Origin: Thermithiobacillus plumbiphilus
Lineage (GTDB): Bacteria > Pseudomonadota > Gammaproteobacteria > Acidithiobacillales > Thermithiobacillaceae
Assembly (NCBI RefSeq): GCF_038070005.1
Contig: NZ_JBBPCO010000008.1
Span: 92,729 to 156,728 of the forward strand
DNA: 64,000 nt
Direction: 5' to 3'
The notes beneath the pieces were generated by a model that was given only the letters and a program-made list of their open reading frames with translations, had not been told where the DNA came from and ran no database searches. Positions 42,598-50,428 of the stretch are shown piece after piece (within the stretch, counting starts at the first letter, position 1; every line of letters starts with the position of its first letter). Position numbers and translations under genes: made by a program.

Positions 42598-43740
42598 TTG
42601 CATCTAGTGGACATGACCATGTTTTTCGCCCGCGAGTCCGGCGGTGTCAAACGCTACCTTACCCAGAAGCGGGCCTGGCTGCAGGCCCATCGAATATTGC
42701 ACCATACCCTGCTGGTGCCGGGCGGGCGGGATGGCGCGCCGCGCGAGCCGGGCCTGCTCAGCATCCCCAGCCCGCTGATTCCCTTCGCCCATGGATATCG
42801 GCTGCCCCTGAACCTGCTGGCCTGGGAACGGGCCCTGCTGGACCTGCAGCCGGATCTGATCGAGGTGGGCGATCCCTATCAGCTCGCCTGGCTGGGGCTG
42901 CGCGCCGGGCGCAAGCTTGGCGTGCCGGTGGTGAGTTTCTATCATTCCGACCTGCCGCGCCTGGTGGGCAGCCGGTTTGGTGCGATGACGGGCCGCCTGG
43001 CCAGCAGCTATGTCCGCCAGCTCTACGAGCGCTTTGACCTGGTGCTTGCGCCGAGTCAGGTCATGGTCAACAAGCTCCAGGCCCTGGGAATTCAGCAGGC
43101 GCGCTTCCAGCCGCTGGGCGTGGACACCGAACGCTTCCGTCCGGGAATCGGGGACATGCAGCTGCGCGAGCGTCTGGGTCTGCCGCGCCAGGTGCGCCTG
43201 CTCATCTACGTGGGCCGCTTTTCGCGGGAAAAGAACCTGCCGCTGCTGTTCAAGGCCATGCGCCAGCTCGGCGCGCCCTATCACCTCCTGCTGGTCGGCG
43301 CCGGCATGCATCTGCCGCGTCAGGACAATGTAACGCTCTGGCCCTATCAGTCGGAAACCAGTGATCTGGCCCGGCTGATCGCCAGCTGTGATGCCATGGT
43401 GCATCCGGGTGATCAGGAGACCTTCGGCCTGGTCGTGCTTGAAGCCATGGCCTGTGGCAAGCCGGTGGTGGGCATGGCTGCCGGTGGTGTGGCGGAACTG
43501 GTGGATCCGGGCTGCGGCATCCTGGTGAAACCGGGCAGTCCGGCAGCCTTTGCCGAAGGGGTCTCGGCGCTGTTCGATCAGGATCTGCAGGCCCTTGGCA
43601 AAAATGCGCGTTCGCGTGTGGAACAGCGCTTCAGCTGGGACCGGGTGATACCGCGCCTGTTGCGCCAGTATGCCAGCATCCCGGCCTTGGCCGGGCAGCT
43701 CGACCTGAGCCGCTTTCCCATCAAATACGCCGCAGACTAG
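42598..43740 (+). CDS. Glycosyltransferase family 4 (GT-B)
   Basis: This is a 380-residue GT-B glycosyltransferase. Near the N-terminus is a typical donor-fold loop (FFARESGGVKRYL), and the C-terminal domain has the retaining E-x7-E motif in DQETFGLVVLEAMACGKPVVG. It best resembles GT4 mannosyl- or glucosyl-transferases acting on lipid or glycan acceptors. The start is TTG 42598, supported by AGGGGAG 7 bases upstream; GTG 42607 and ATG 42613 have poorer spacing. It begins a three-gene operon with a DUF2334 deacetylase (1 base later) and a UPF0104 membrane protein. The product may be a glycolipid or surface sugar. Confidence 0.85.
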   Translation: MHLVDMTMFFARESGGVKRYLTQKRAWLQAHRILHHTLLVPGGRDGAPREPGLLSIPSPLIPFAHGYRLPLNLLAWERALLDLQPDLIEVGDPYQLAWLGLRAGRKLGVPVVSFYHSDLPRLVGSRFGAMTGRLASSYVRQLYERFDLVLAPSQVMVNKLQALGIQQARFQPLGVDTERFRPGIGDMQLRERLGLPRQVRLLIYVGRFSREKNLPLLFKAMRQLGAPYHLLLVGAGMHLPRQDNVTLWPYQSETSDLARLIASCDAMVHPGDQETFGLVVLEAMACGKPVVGMAAGGVAELVDPGCGILVKPGSPAAFAEGVSALFDQDLQALGKNARSRVEQRFSWDRVIPRLLRQYASIPALAGQLDLSRFPIKYAAD

Positions 43741-43741
43741 C

Positions 43742-44482
43742 GTGACACGCGCCGTCTGTGTGTCTCTGCACGATGTCGCGCCGGCCACCTGGCCGGCCTG
43801 TCGCATCATTCTCGACGCCCTGAACGCCGTGGCGCCGGTTCCGGTGACTCTTCTCGTGGTGCCTGACTATCACCACAAGGGGCGGGTGGATCAGGCGCCT
43901 GCCTTCATCCAATCCGTGGCGGCACGCCTGGCCCAGGGCGACGAACTGGCCCTGCACGGCTTTTATCATCTCGATGATGCCCAGGTCTCGAACAGCCCCT
44001 GGGGACGCCTGAAGCGCCAGGTCTATACCGCCGGGGAAGGCGAATTTTCCGCGCTGCCCGAGCAGCGGGCCATGGAGCGGCTTGAGGCCGGGCTGGCCAT
44101 GTTCGAGCGACTGGGCTGGCAGGCGCCTGGCTTCGTGGCCCCGGCCTGGTTGCTGGGTGAGGGCGGCTGGGCGGCGCTGGCGCGCTTTCCCTTCCAGTAC
44201 ACCACCACCCTCAAGGGCCTGTATGCACTGCCATCCCGGCGCTTCATTCCCAGCCAGAGCCTGGTGTACAGCGTGCGCTCGGCCTGGCGCGTCTGGATGT
44301 CGCGCCGCTGGAACCCTTATCTCTACAGCCGGCTGGAGGACAGCCCGATCCTGCGCCTGTCCCTGCATCCGGCGGATGCGGCGCATCCACAGGTGCTGCG
44401 AGACTGGCAGCTATTCCTGGCCAGAACCCTGGAGTCCCGTGAGCCGATGACCAAGTCGGCAGCGATTCGCGCCTGCTCATGA
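43742..44482 (+). CDS. DUF2334 polysaccharide deacetylase-like protein
   Basis: This is a 246-residue protein of the carbohydrate esterase 4/NodB-like fold, DUF2334 subgroup. It starts with GTG 43742, one base after the glycosyltransferase stop. Key residues are in CVSLHDVAPATW (His/Asp metal ligands) and GDELALHGFYHL (about 61-72, a second histidine), followed by APGFVAPAWLL. These enzymes remove N-acetyl groups from sugars. The mixed context with a GT4 and a flippase-like membrane protein suggests trimming of a lipid-linked amino sugar. The substrate is inferred only from context. It overlaps the next gene by 4 bases. Confidence 0.8.
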   Translation: MTRAVCVSLHDVAPATWPACRIILDALNAVAPVPVTLLVVPDYHHKGRVDQAPAFIQSVAARLAQGDELALHGFYHLDDAQVSNSPWGRLKRQVYTAGEGEFSALPEQRAMERLEAGLAMFERLGWQAPGFVAPAWLLGEGGWAALARFPFQYTTTLKGLYALPSRRFIPSQSLVYSVRSAWRVWMSRRWNPYLYSRLEDSPILRLSLHPADAAHPQVLRDWQLFLARTLESREPMTKSAAIRACS

Positions 44483-45474
44483 AATATTCCTTTGTACTAC
44501 TGCTGATCCTGAGCCTGGGGCTGAGCCTTGCCGTCCCGGTGATCTATGGCGGCCTGGAAAGCTTTCACCTGCTCGGGCGTCTGCCGCTTTGGGGCATGGC
44601 ACTGCTGCTGGGCATGGTGTTGCTTGGCTGGCGCTTCAATGCCGCCCGATTGCAGATCCTGGCCGGCGGTCTGGGACGCCCGCTCAAGGCCCGCCAGGCG
44701 CTCGGCACGGTGGTGGCCGCGGAGTTCGCCGGGGTTGCCACGCCGGCTGGTTCGGGCGGGCCGCCCACGCTGCTGTTTCTGCTGTCCCAGCGCGGCCTGA
44801 GCATGGGCCAGAGTGCCGCGGTCCTGGCCGTGGACACCCTGGCCGATCTGGTGTTCTTCGGCACCGCCATTCCGCTGGCTCTGCTGCTTTATTTTCTGCG
44901 CAGTGGCATCAGCCACCCGCTGATCTTCGCCACACTGCTGCTGATGCTGGCATTGAGCGGTTTTGGGCTGTTGTGGCTGCTCATCCACAAGCATCGAAGT
45001 TTCCTGCTCTGGCTGGGCAGGATCGGGCGGCGGTTTCCTTGGCTGCGGCGCTTTCGCTTCCGGATCGGGCGCATGGTGGTGCACTTTCGTCAGGCGATCA
45101 CTTATCTGATCCGCATGCCACGCTATCGCCTGGTCGCCCTCTATGTCTTCACCGCCAGCCATTGGCTGCTGCGTTACAGCGTGCTGGCCGTGCTGCTCTG
45201 GATGCTCAAGGAGTCGGTGCCCTGGGCCTATCTCTTCCTGGTCCAGTCCATGCTGCTGTTCGGGGGGCAGATGCTGCTGCTGCCGGGCGGTGGGGGCGGC
45301 GTGGAGGTGGGGTTCGGTGCCCTGCTCAATGGCTACCTGGAGCCATCCACCAGCGCCCTGACGCTCATCGTGTGGCGATTTTATACTTTTTACTGGTATC
45401 TGCTGGCAGGCGCGCCGGTCTTCATCCTGCAGACCGGCAGGGCGGCCCGGCGCTTGCTGACACTCAAGCCCTGA
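44479..45474 (+). CDS. UPF0104/LPG-synthase transmembrane-region family membrane protein
   Basis: This is a 331-residue integral membrane protein with about eight hydrophobic helices, of the lysylphosphatidylglycerol synthase transmembrane-region family (YbhN-like). Typical residues include EFAGVATPAGSGGPPTLLFL (about 77-96) and GGGGGVEVGFGALLNGYLEP (residues 272-291). Such proteins are thought to flip lipids or glycolipids. It overlaps the DUF2334 gene by 4 bases. Its TGA stop abuts the convergent encapsulin stop (TGATCA, 45472-45477), so there is no space for a terminator. Confidence 0.85.
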   Translation: MKYSFVLLLILSLGLSLAVPVIYGGLESFHLLGRLPLWGMALLLGMVLLGWRFNAARLQILAGGLGRPLKARQALGTVVAAEFAGVATPAGSGGPPTLLFLLSQRGLSMGQSAAVLAVDTLADLVFFGTAIPLALLLYFLRSGISHPLIFATLLLMLALSGFGLLWLLIHKHRSFLLWLGRIGRRFPWLRRFRFRIGRMVVHFRQAITYLIRMPRYRLVALYVFTASHWLLRYSVLAVLLWMLKESVPWAYLFLVQSMLLFGGQMLLLPGGGGGVEVGFGALLNGYLEPSTSALTLIVWRFYTFYWYLLAGAPVFILQTGRAARRLLTLKP

Positions 45475-46344
45475 TCAGCCAGACTGCTTTGGGTGGCGTC
45501 CGACTTCGGCGTTGGCATCGGTGTTGCTTGAGCTTTGTTCCTGCGTGCCTGCCGGGCGGATGGTGCAGATCGCGCCGGGGGCATCCACTTTCAGGACCAG
45601 GGATTCCCGTACCGAGAAGTAGAAATGCGCGGGATCGGCCAGCGTATAATCCACATGCAGGTCCTCGCCGATCAGCAGGGTACCCGCCTCGGGGCTGAGC
45701 ACGACCGCCCCCGGCATGTCGGCCTTGAAGATGCCGGCGGTGCAGATCTCCTTGAGATGCTCGGCCTGCACCAGATCACTGCCATCGGGGTAGCGGCGAA
45801 ACAGCAGGTTGTGCAGGCGCGGCGCCAGCGCCAGGGCATAGGGCCCGCGATATCCCCGCTCATCGAGCAGGGTGACGGCGTCGAGCACGTCCCGGAGCAC
45901 CTGTTCCACATTGCACCAGTCGCCGCCGTCCAGATGATTGCGGCCTTCCACGGTGCTCAGGCCGGGTAGTCCCAGTGCGGCATCACCTTGATAGATCAGG
46001 GCCTCCTCGCGTGCGCAGACCGAGAGCGTGGCCTGGCGCACCGGGGTCAGATCCAGCGGCATGCCCTGTTCCAGATGTGCCGCCACCTGGCGGCGACCCA
46101 GCGCGAAACGGCGGAAGATCAGGGGGACGCTCAGCGAGCGGGACACCACGGTGATGGCGTCATGATCGTTATCGTGATGTCGCAGGTCATCATTGCCGAC
46201 CTCCAGGGCCGTGAATCCCTCGCCAAAGGGCCCCTCCACCGGCAGGATGCGGCGTGCGGTCAGGACTTCCCGGGCGGCCGCGGCAATGACTGTTTCCATG
46301 CGGCTTGCAATGCTGTCATCAAAGTGCGGAATGCTGATCTCCAT
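45475..46344 (-). CDS. Encapsulin nanocompartment shell protein (family 1)
   Basis: Family 1 encapsulins have the HK97 phage-capsid fold and assemble into 24-42 nm shells around cargo. This one has 289 residues. It has the typical N-terminal segment (ASRMETVIAAAAREVLTARR followed by ILPVEGPFGEGFTAL, about 13-47), VSRSLSVPLIFRRFALGRR, and the C-terminal strand PAHFYFSVRESLVLKV. A hydrophilic tail follows (QEQSSSNTDANAEVGRHPKQ), longer than usual and likely on the outside of the shell. It starts 1 base after the cargo ferritin gene stop, with AAGGAG 6 bases before the ATG. Loss of a clear operator makes regulation uncertain. Confidence 0.92.
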   Translation of the reverse strand: MEISIPHFDDSIASRMETVIAAAAREVLTARRILPVEGPFGEGFTALEVGNDDLRHHDNDHDAITVVSRSLSVPLIFRRFALGRRQVAAHLEQGMPLDLTPVRQATLSVCAREEALIYQGDAALGLPGLSTVEGRNHLDGGDWCNVEQVLRDVLDAVTLLDERGYRGPYALALAPRLHNLLFRRYPDGSDLVQAEHLKEICTAGIFKADMPGAVVLSPEAGTLLIGEDLHVDYTLADPAHFYFSVRESLVLKVDAPGAICTIRPAGTQEQSSSNTDANAEVGRHPKQSG

Positions 46345-46345
46345 G

Positions 46346-46744
46346 TCACTCTCCTTTCAGATCGCCGACGGTGAAACGCGACTGCCTGCGCCCTGGGATA
46401 GGCTTGCTGTCACTGTCCGGCTGAGCGCCTGGCTGGTCTTCGGGGGCATGGCCGTGTTCAAGCTGGGTAATGTCCCCTTCCGTGAAGAGATATTCGCGCA
46501 GGTTTTCATCCAGCTTCGGCATCCTGCGTCGTAGCCATTCCAGTATCATGCAGGCGTGTTCCAGTTCCTCGTTCATGTTATGAATGAGAATGGCTCGCAG
46601 TTGTGGGTCATCGGTGGCATCGGCGCGCTGCTGGTACCAGTCCACCGCCTCGAATTCCTCCATCATCGAAATGATGGCGCGGTGCCGGTCGATGGTTTCC
46701 GGTTTGAGTTTGGCTGTGTTTTCGTGCAGGTTCTCGCTTGACAT
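46346..46744 (-). CDS. Encapsulated ferritin-like protein EncFtn with cargo peptide
   Basis: EncFtn is a ferroxidase packaged inside encapsulins, where iron is stored. It has 132 residues. The iron-site residues align with those of the Rhodospirillum protein at an offset of two: Glu30, Trp36, Tyr37, Glu60 and His63 (EEFEAVDWYQQR and NEELEHACMILEWL). A disordered linker leads to the C-terminal RFTVGDLKGE (123-132), which matches the family 1 cargo-loading peptide pattern (xLTVGSLKG). AGGAG lies 8 bases before the ATG. It lies between a DsrE-like gene and the encapsulin gene, so the three form one operon. Confidence 0.93.
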   Translation of the reverse strand: MSSENLHENTAKLKPETIDRHRAIISMMEEFEAVDWYQQRADATDDPQLRAILIHNMNEELEHACMILEWLRRRMPKLDENLREYLFTEGDITQLEHGHAPEDQPGAQPDSDSKPIPGRRQSRFTVGDLKGE

Positions 46745-46756
46745 GCCTGGACTCCT

Positions 46757-46786
46757 AAAAGACCCCGCCCGGGAGCCGGGCAGGGG
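46757..46786 (-). terminator. Terminator-like hairpin between dsrE-like gene and encFtn
   Basis: CCCC (46763-46766) plus GCCCGG (46767-46772) pair with CCGGGC (46776-46781) and GGGG (46783-46786), with a one-base bulge and a GAG loop. Read on the minus strand it is followed by TC and TTTT (46762-46757). It lies in the 60-base gap, just upstream of the encFtn ribosome site, so it could be an intrinsic terminator that partly uncouples the two genes. Confidence 0.55.
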
Positions 46787-46804
46787 GATGGCTGAATGGT
46801 TGGA

Positions 46805-47173
46805 TCAGTAGTACACCGGCACGATGCCCGGTTCGGCCATTGCCTTGATGGCAGCGCCCGCGCCCACGATCTCCGCCTGCTGAATGAAGTTGGTCTCTTC
46901 CAGGCCGCGTTTCTTGTAGCAACCGGCGCAGACCCAGATCCGGGCCTGCTGGCTGTTGACCAAGGCATCGAACAATTCGCGGATGCTCGGAAAGGTCGGC
47001 TCATGCAGGCCGTCGATGTAATTGTCCGCCCGCGCCAGATGGATGCCGTCGAGACTCAGGAACAAGGTGACCTGGTGGCCTTCCGCCAGCGCGTTTTTCG
47101 CCAGCACCAGTCCCACCGTCGCGCGATCGAGGTCGTTCGCTGCATGTGTCACATTGACAAAGAAATGCGCCAT
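46805..47173 (-). CDS. DsrE/DsrF-like sulfur relay family protein
   Basis: This is a 122-residue protein of the DsrE/DsrF/TusD-like fold. Conserved features are FFVNVTHAANDLDRATVGL at the N-terminus, a hydrophobic core (VTLFLSLDGIHLARAD), and an active cysteine region WVCAGCYKKRG (Cys82, Cys85). These proteins carry persulfide sulfur, or act as small regulators, in sulfur oxidation or tRNA thiolation. It lies at the head of the encapsulin operon. CGGAGA is 8 bases before the ATG. The gene is divergent from the pseudouridine synthase with only 44 bases between them. Confidence 0.85.
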   Translation of the reverse strand: MAHFFVNVTHAANDLDRATVGLVLAKNALAEGHQVTLFLSLDGIHLARADNYIDGLHEPTFPSIRELFDALVNSQQARIWVCAGCYKKRGLEETNFIQQAEIVGAGAAIKAMAEPGIVPVYY

Positions 47174-47194
47174 ATCGTTTCTCCGTTTCTGAAT

Positions 47195-47210
47195 GTTAAA
47201 GGGGGTTAAA
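47195..47210. repeat. Direct repeat GTTAAA-GGGG-GTTAAA in the dsrE/pseudouridine synthase gap
   Basis: GTTAAA occurs at 47195-47200 and 47205-47210, exactly 10 bases apart (one helical turn), within the 44-base divergent gap. It may be a regulator site or simply the purine-rich ribosome site of the plus-strand gene. Confidence 0.3.
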
Positions 47211-47217
47211 GCATCCC

Positions 47218-47994
47218 ATGAAAACTGCTGGCAAAAAAGCAGGCACCGGGGTTCCCCTGGCGAGAGCCCTGTCCAAGATGGGCGTGGCCTCCCGCACGGT
47301 GGCTTCCACGCTGATACTGACCGGACGGGTAATGGTGAACGGGCAGGTGGTTCGCACGCCGCAACACCCGGTGGACATGCGCCGAGACCGTATTTTCCTG
47401 GACAATCAGCCGGTGCGCCCTCGGACCAAGGTCTATCTGGCCCTGCACAAGCCGCCCGGAGTCGTCACCACGCGTCAGGACGAAAAAGGCCGCAAGACCG
47501 TCTATGACGCTCTGGGGGAATGGGGAAAGCCGGATGGCCAGTGGCTGGCGCCGGTAGGTAGGCTCGATCGCGCCAGTCAGGGATTGCTGCTGTTCACCAA
47601 TGACACGCAGTGGGCGAATCATTTGCTGAGCCCGGAAAGCCACGTGGCCAAGGTCTATCACGTGCAGATCGACCGTCATCTCGATGAACCGATGCTCGAG
47701 CGCCTGCGGAGCGGCATGTTGCTGGATCAGGAGGAGCAGACCCGCCCGGCGCAGGTGCGGGTGCTGCGTCAGGGCGACAAGACCCAGTGGCTGGAAATCA
47801 CGCTGCGAGAGGGTTTGAACCGGCAGATCCGGCGGATGCTGGAGGTGGCCGGCGCGGAGGTGCTGCAACTCATCCGGGTGGCCATTGGTCCACTGCAGCT
47901 CGGTGAGCTGAAAAAGGGCGAATGCCGCCTGCTCAGCCCGGCCGAGGTAGCAGCGCTGACAGCCCCGCGAGCGGATTCTGATCGGCCGGCATGA
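47218..47994 (+). CDS. RsuA/RluB/RluE/RluF-family pseudouridine synthase
   Basis: This enzyme isomerises specific uridines of ribosomal RNA. It has 258 residues. An N-terminal S4-like RNA-binding domain (VPLARALSKMGVASRTVAST) leads into the catalytic domain with GRLDRASQGLLLFTND (catalytic Asp117), the LALHKPPGVVTT block and NRQIRRMLEVAG. The exact target (16S or 23S position) cannot be set from sequence alone. The last 62 bases overlap the end of the convergent GGDEF-EAL gene. Four bases of linker precede the first ATG after the GTTAAA repeat. Confidence 0.92.
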   Translation: MKTAGKKAGTGVPLARALSKMGVASRTVASTLILTGRVMVNGQVVRTPQHPVDMRRDRIFLDNQPVRPRTKVYLALHKPPGVVTTRQDEKGRKTVYDALGEWGKPDGQWLAPVGRLDRASQGLLLFTNDTQWANHLLSPESHVAKVYHVQIDRHLDEPMLERLRSGMLLDQEEQTRPAQVRVLRQGDKTQWLEITLREGLNRQIRRMLEVAGAEVLQLIRVAIGPLQLGELKKGECRLLSPAEVAALTAPRADSDRPA

Positions 47995-50290
47995 AACAGG
48001 GATTACGCTGCAGCAGCTCCTCGAAGGCCGGCAGGGCGAGGGGACGGCTCATCCAGTAACCCTGCCCGTAATCGCAGCCCATCTCGCGCAGGGCTTCGAA
48101 ATGTTCGGCAGTCTCGATGCCTTCCGCCAGGCACTCGCAGCCCAGGCAGCGGGCCAGCGCGATGATCGTGCGCACGATCGCGGCATCATCCGGATCATCG
48201 ATCAGGTCGCGCACGAAGGACTGGTCGATCTTGATGACATCCGCCGGCACGTGCTTGAGATAGCTCAGGGAGGAATATCCCGTGCCGAAGTCATCGATGG
48301 CAATCCGCAGATTCAGGCTCTTGAGCAGGTTCATGGTGCGGATGCTGGCACGCGGGTCCAGCATCGCGGCACTTTCGGTGATTTCGAGTTCCAGGTGCCG
48401 CCGGGCCAGGGGGCACTCCTGCAATAAGGATTCCAGCTTGAGAATCAGGCTCGGACTCTGAAACTGGCGGGTGGAAAGATTGATGCTGACCCGCAGATCA
48501 AGGCCTTGGCTGGCCCAGCGTTGCGCCTGCCGGAAGGCCTCTTCCATGACCCACTCGCCAATCGGCAGGATCAGGCCGGACTCCTCGGCAAAGGGAATGA
48601 ATTCCGCCGGACTGCGCAAGCCCTTCTGCGGGTCCTGCCAGCGGATCAGGGCCTCGGCACCGATGATGCGCCCGGTCTGCATGTCCACCAGTGGCTGGTA
48701 GTGGAGCAGGAATTCCCCATTTTCCAGGGCGCGTTCGAGATCCTGCCTCAACTGCAGGCGCTCACGGCTGCGTTGTTCCAGCAGGGGAGAAAAGTGCGCG
48801 AAGTCGTTGCGGCCCTGGCGCTTTGCTTCGTACATGGCCAGATCGGCATGTTTGAGCAGGAGCCCCGCGTCCAGTCCGTCCTGTGGGTACAGGCTGATGC
48901 CGATGCTCGCGCCCACCTGCAATCTGTGTTCCGCCAGCAGGAAGGGTGGATTGAGGAGATCCAGCATCTGTCGGGCCAGACGCGCAGCCTCCCTGACACC
49001 GGCCCCGGGTTGAATGATCAGGAACTCGTCGCCGCCCAGGCGCGCCAGCGTTTCCTGCCTGCGCAAATCCTGCTGCAGGCGGGTGGCCACCTGCTTGAGC
49101 AATCTGTCGCCCATGGCGTGGCCCAGATTGTCATTGATTTCCTTGAAGCCATCGAGATCCAGAAACAGCAAGGCAAACTGCCCGCCGGCCTGCCTGTCGG
49201 CGATCTCCTGGTCGAGTCTTTCATGGGCCGCCAGGCGGTTCGGAAGTCCCGTCAGCGCGTCGCGGCGCGCCTGACTCAGCAGCGAGTGGCTATGCTGCTC
49301 CTCGCGGCGCAGGATCATGCGCGACATTCCGAGAAACAGACCTGAATACAGTACGAAGCCCAGCAGGGCAAGGGCGTTGCGCGTCCACCAGCGTGACCAG
49401 AGCAGGCTTTTGGGCAGGCTCAGATACACCGTCAGACCGAGTTCGGGAACATGCATGTAGGCGCCAAGCCGGTCGACGCCATCCTCCGGCAACTGGCTTT
49501 CGAAGACACCGGAGCCCTGCTTGAGCGATTTTTCCAGATGCTGGCGCAGGGGATCCTGTGCCTCAAGGCCATGGGTGCTTTCGGGGTCGTGGTCCGGCCA
49601 GCGATATTGCTGGAATCCGTCATCGCGCAGGATGCCCAGCCGCAGATCTTTTTGCAGCGGCAGCCCCTGCCAGAGATTGGCCCGCTCGACGCGAACACTG
49701 GCCTGCAGCAGAAACTCGGGTCTGCCGGCCTGCCACACCGTGTGCCGCACCGGGATGCGCCAGTGATCGAGCACCAGGCCGTGCTGGGTCCGGCCGATCA
49801 CGTAGGGGGCGCTGGACTGCATGTCCTGTATGAGAGCCTTGAGAATTTCCGGGTGTTGCCGCAAGTCGGGCAGGATAGCATCAACCGGCAACCCGGTGTT
49901 GATGCGCATCCTGCCTGTGGCATCGAACAGCACCATGCTCGCAACTTCCGGGTGGTGGGCCTGGAATCCCTGCAGCAGGGCGCGGGCCCGTTGTGGGTCG
50001 GATGGCCAGACCTGTCCCTGCAGGCTCTCGCCCAGCAGGCCCAGGCTGGAACCCAGATCGCCAAAGAAATGCTCGACTGCCGATGCGGCAAAGGCTGTTT
50101 GCGAGGCGAGATCGGCTTCGAGGTCGGCTTTTTCCTGTTGCCAGCTCAACACTGCAAAGATGAGTTGCGCTATGAGCCCGAGCAGGATCAGCGTGAGCGT
50201 GAAAACCCGTAGCTGCAGCGCCAGAGGTTTGGCGTGCAGCGGGTTTCTCCCCAGTATGCGGTGTGTGTTCAGAAACCCGTCCCTGTCCAA
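47933..50290 (-). CDS. Membrane GGDEF-EAL c-di-GMP protein with periplasmic sensor
   Basis: This protein has 785 residues: a transmembrane helix (about 29-49), a periplasmic dCache/CHASE-like sensor (about 55-300), a second helix (303-325), then GGDEF with a canonical GGDEF motif (419-423) and EAL with GAEALIRW (543-550) and [10 protein letters not shown]. Both catalytic motifs look intact, so it could make or degrade c-di-GMP. The I-site RxxD before GGDEF is absent. Start uncertain: the frame begins at a TTG (50290) without a clear ribosome site, and no ATG lies near the first helix. It overlaps the convergent pseudouridine synthase end by 62 bases. Confidence 0.9.
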   Translation of the reverse strand: MDRDGFLNTHRILGRNPLHAKPLALQLRVFTLTLILLGLIAQLIFAVLSWQQEKADLEADLASQTAFAASAVEHFFGDLGSSLGLLGESLQGQVWPSDPQRARALLQGFQAHHPEVASMVLFDATGRMRINTGLPVDAILPDLRQHPEILKALIQDMQSSAPYVIGRTQHGLVLDHWRIPVRHTVWQAGRPEFLLQASVRVERANLWQGLPLQKDLRLGILRDDGFQQYRWPDHDPESTHGLEAQDPLRQHLEKSLKQGSGVFESQLPEDGVDRLGAYMHVPELGLTVYLSLPKSLLWSRWWTRNALALLGFVLYSGLFLGMSRMILRREEQHSHSLLSQARRDALTGLPNRLAAHERLDQEIADRQAGGQFALLFLDLDGFKEINDNLGHAMGDRLLKQVATRLQQDLRRQETLARLGGDEFLIIQPGAGVREAARLARQMLDLLNPPFLLAEHRLQVGASIGISLYPQDGLDAGLLLKHADLAMYEAKRQGRNDFAHFSPLLEQRSRERLQLRQDLERALENGEFLLHYQPLVDMQTGRIIGAEALIRWQDPQKGLRSPAEFIPFAEESGLILPIGEWVMEEAFRQAQRWASQGLDLRVSINLSTRQFQSPSLILKLESLLQECPLARRHLELEITESAAMLDPRASIRTMNLLKSLNLRIAIDDFGTGYSSLSYLKHVPADVIKIDQSFVRDLIDDPDDAAIVRTIIALARCLGCECLAEGIETAEHFEALREMGCDYGQGYWMSRPLALPAFEELLQRNPCFMPADQNPLAGLSALLPRPG

Positions 50291-50314
50291 CTATCGTTAT
50301 ATCCAAGCTGCAGT

Positions 50315-50320
50315 TATAAT
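50315..50320 (+). promoter_or_regulatory. Consensus -10 element upstream of metX
   Basis: TATAAT (50315-50320) lies in an AT-rich stretch 109 bases before metX. No good -35 is visible at 16-18 bases. I saw no SAM riboswitch fold in the leader (50321-50428). Confidence 0.35.
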
Positions 50321-50428
50321 GAAGTTTCTCAATATATAGTACTTTTCAAGCATAAAGGCCACGCCCGGGGATTGCCGCGACGCTTCTCCCTCATTACACT
50401 TCATCCACACTTTCAAGCTGTAGATCCC

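Noticed and set aside
50321..50428. SAM riboswitch before metX
   Set aside because: I could not find paired elements or the conserved cores of SAM-I or SAM-II in the leader.
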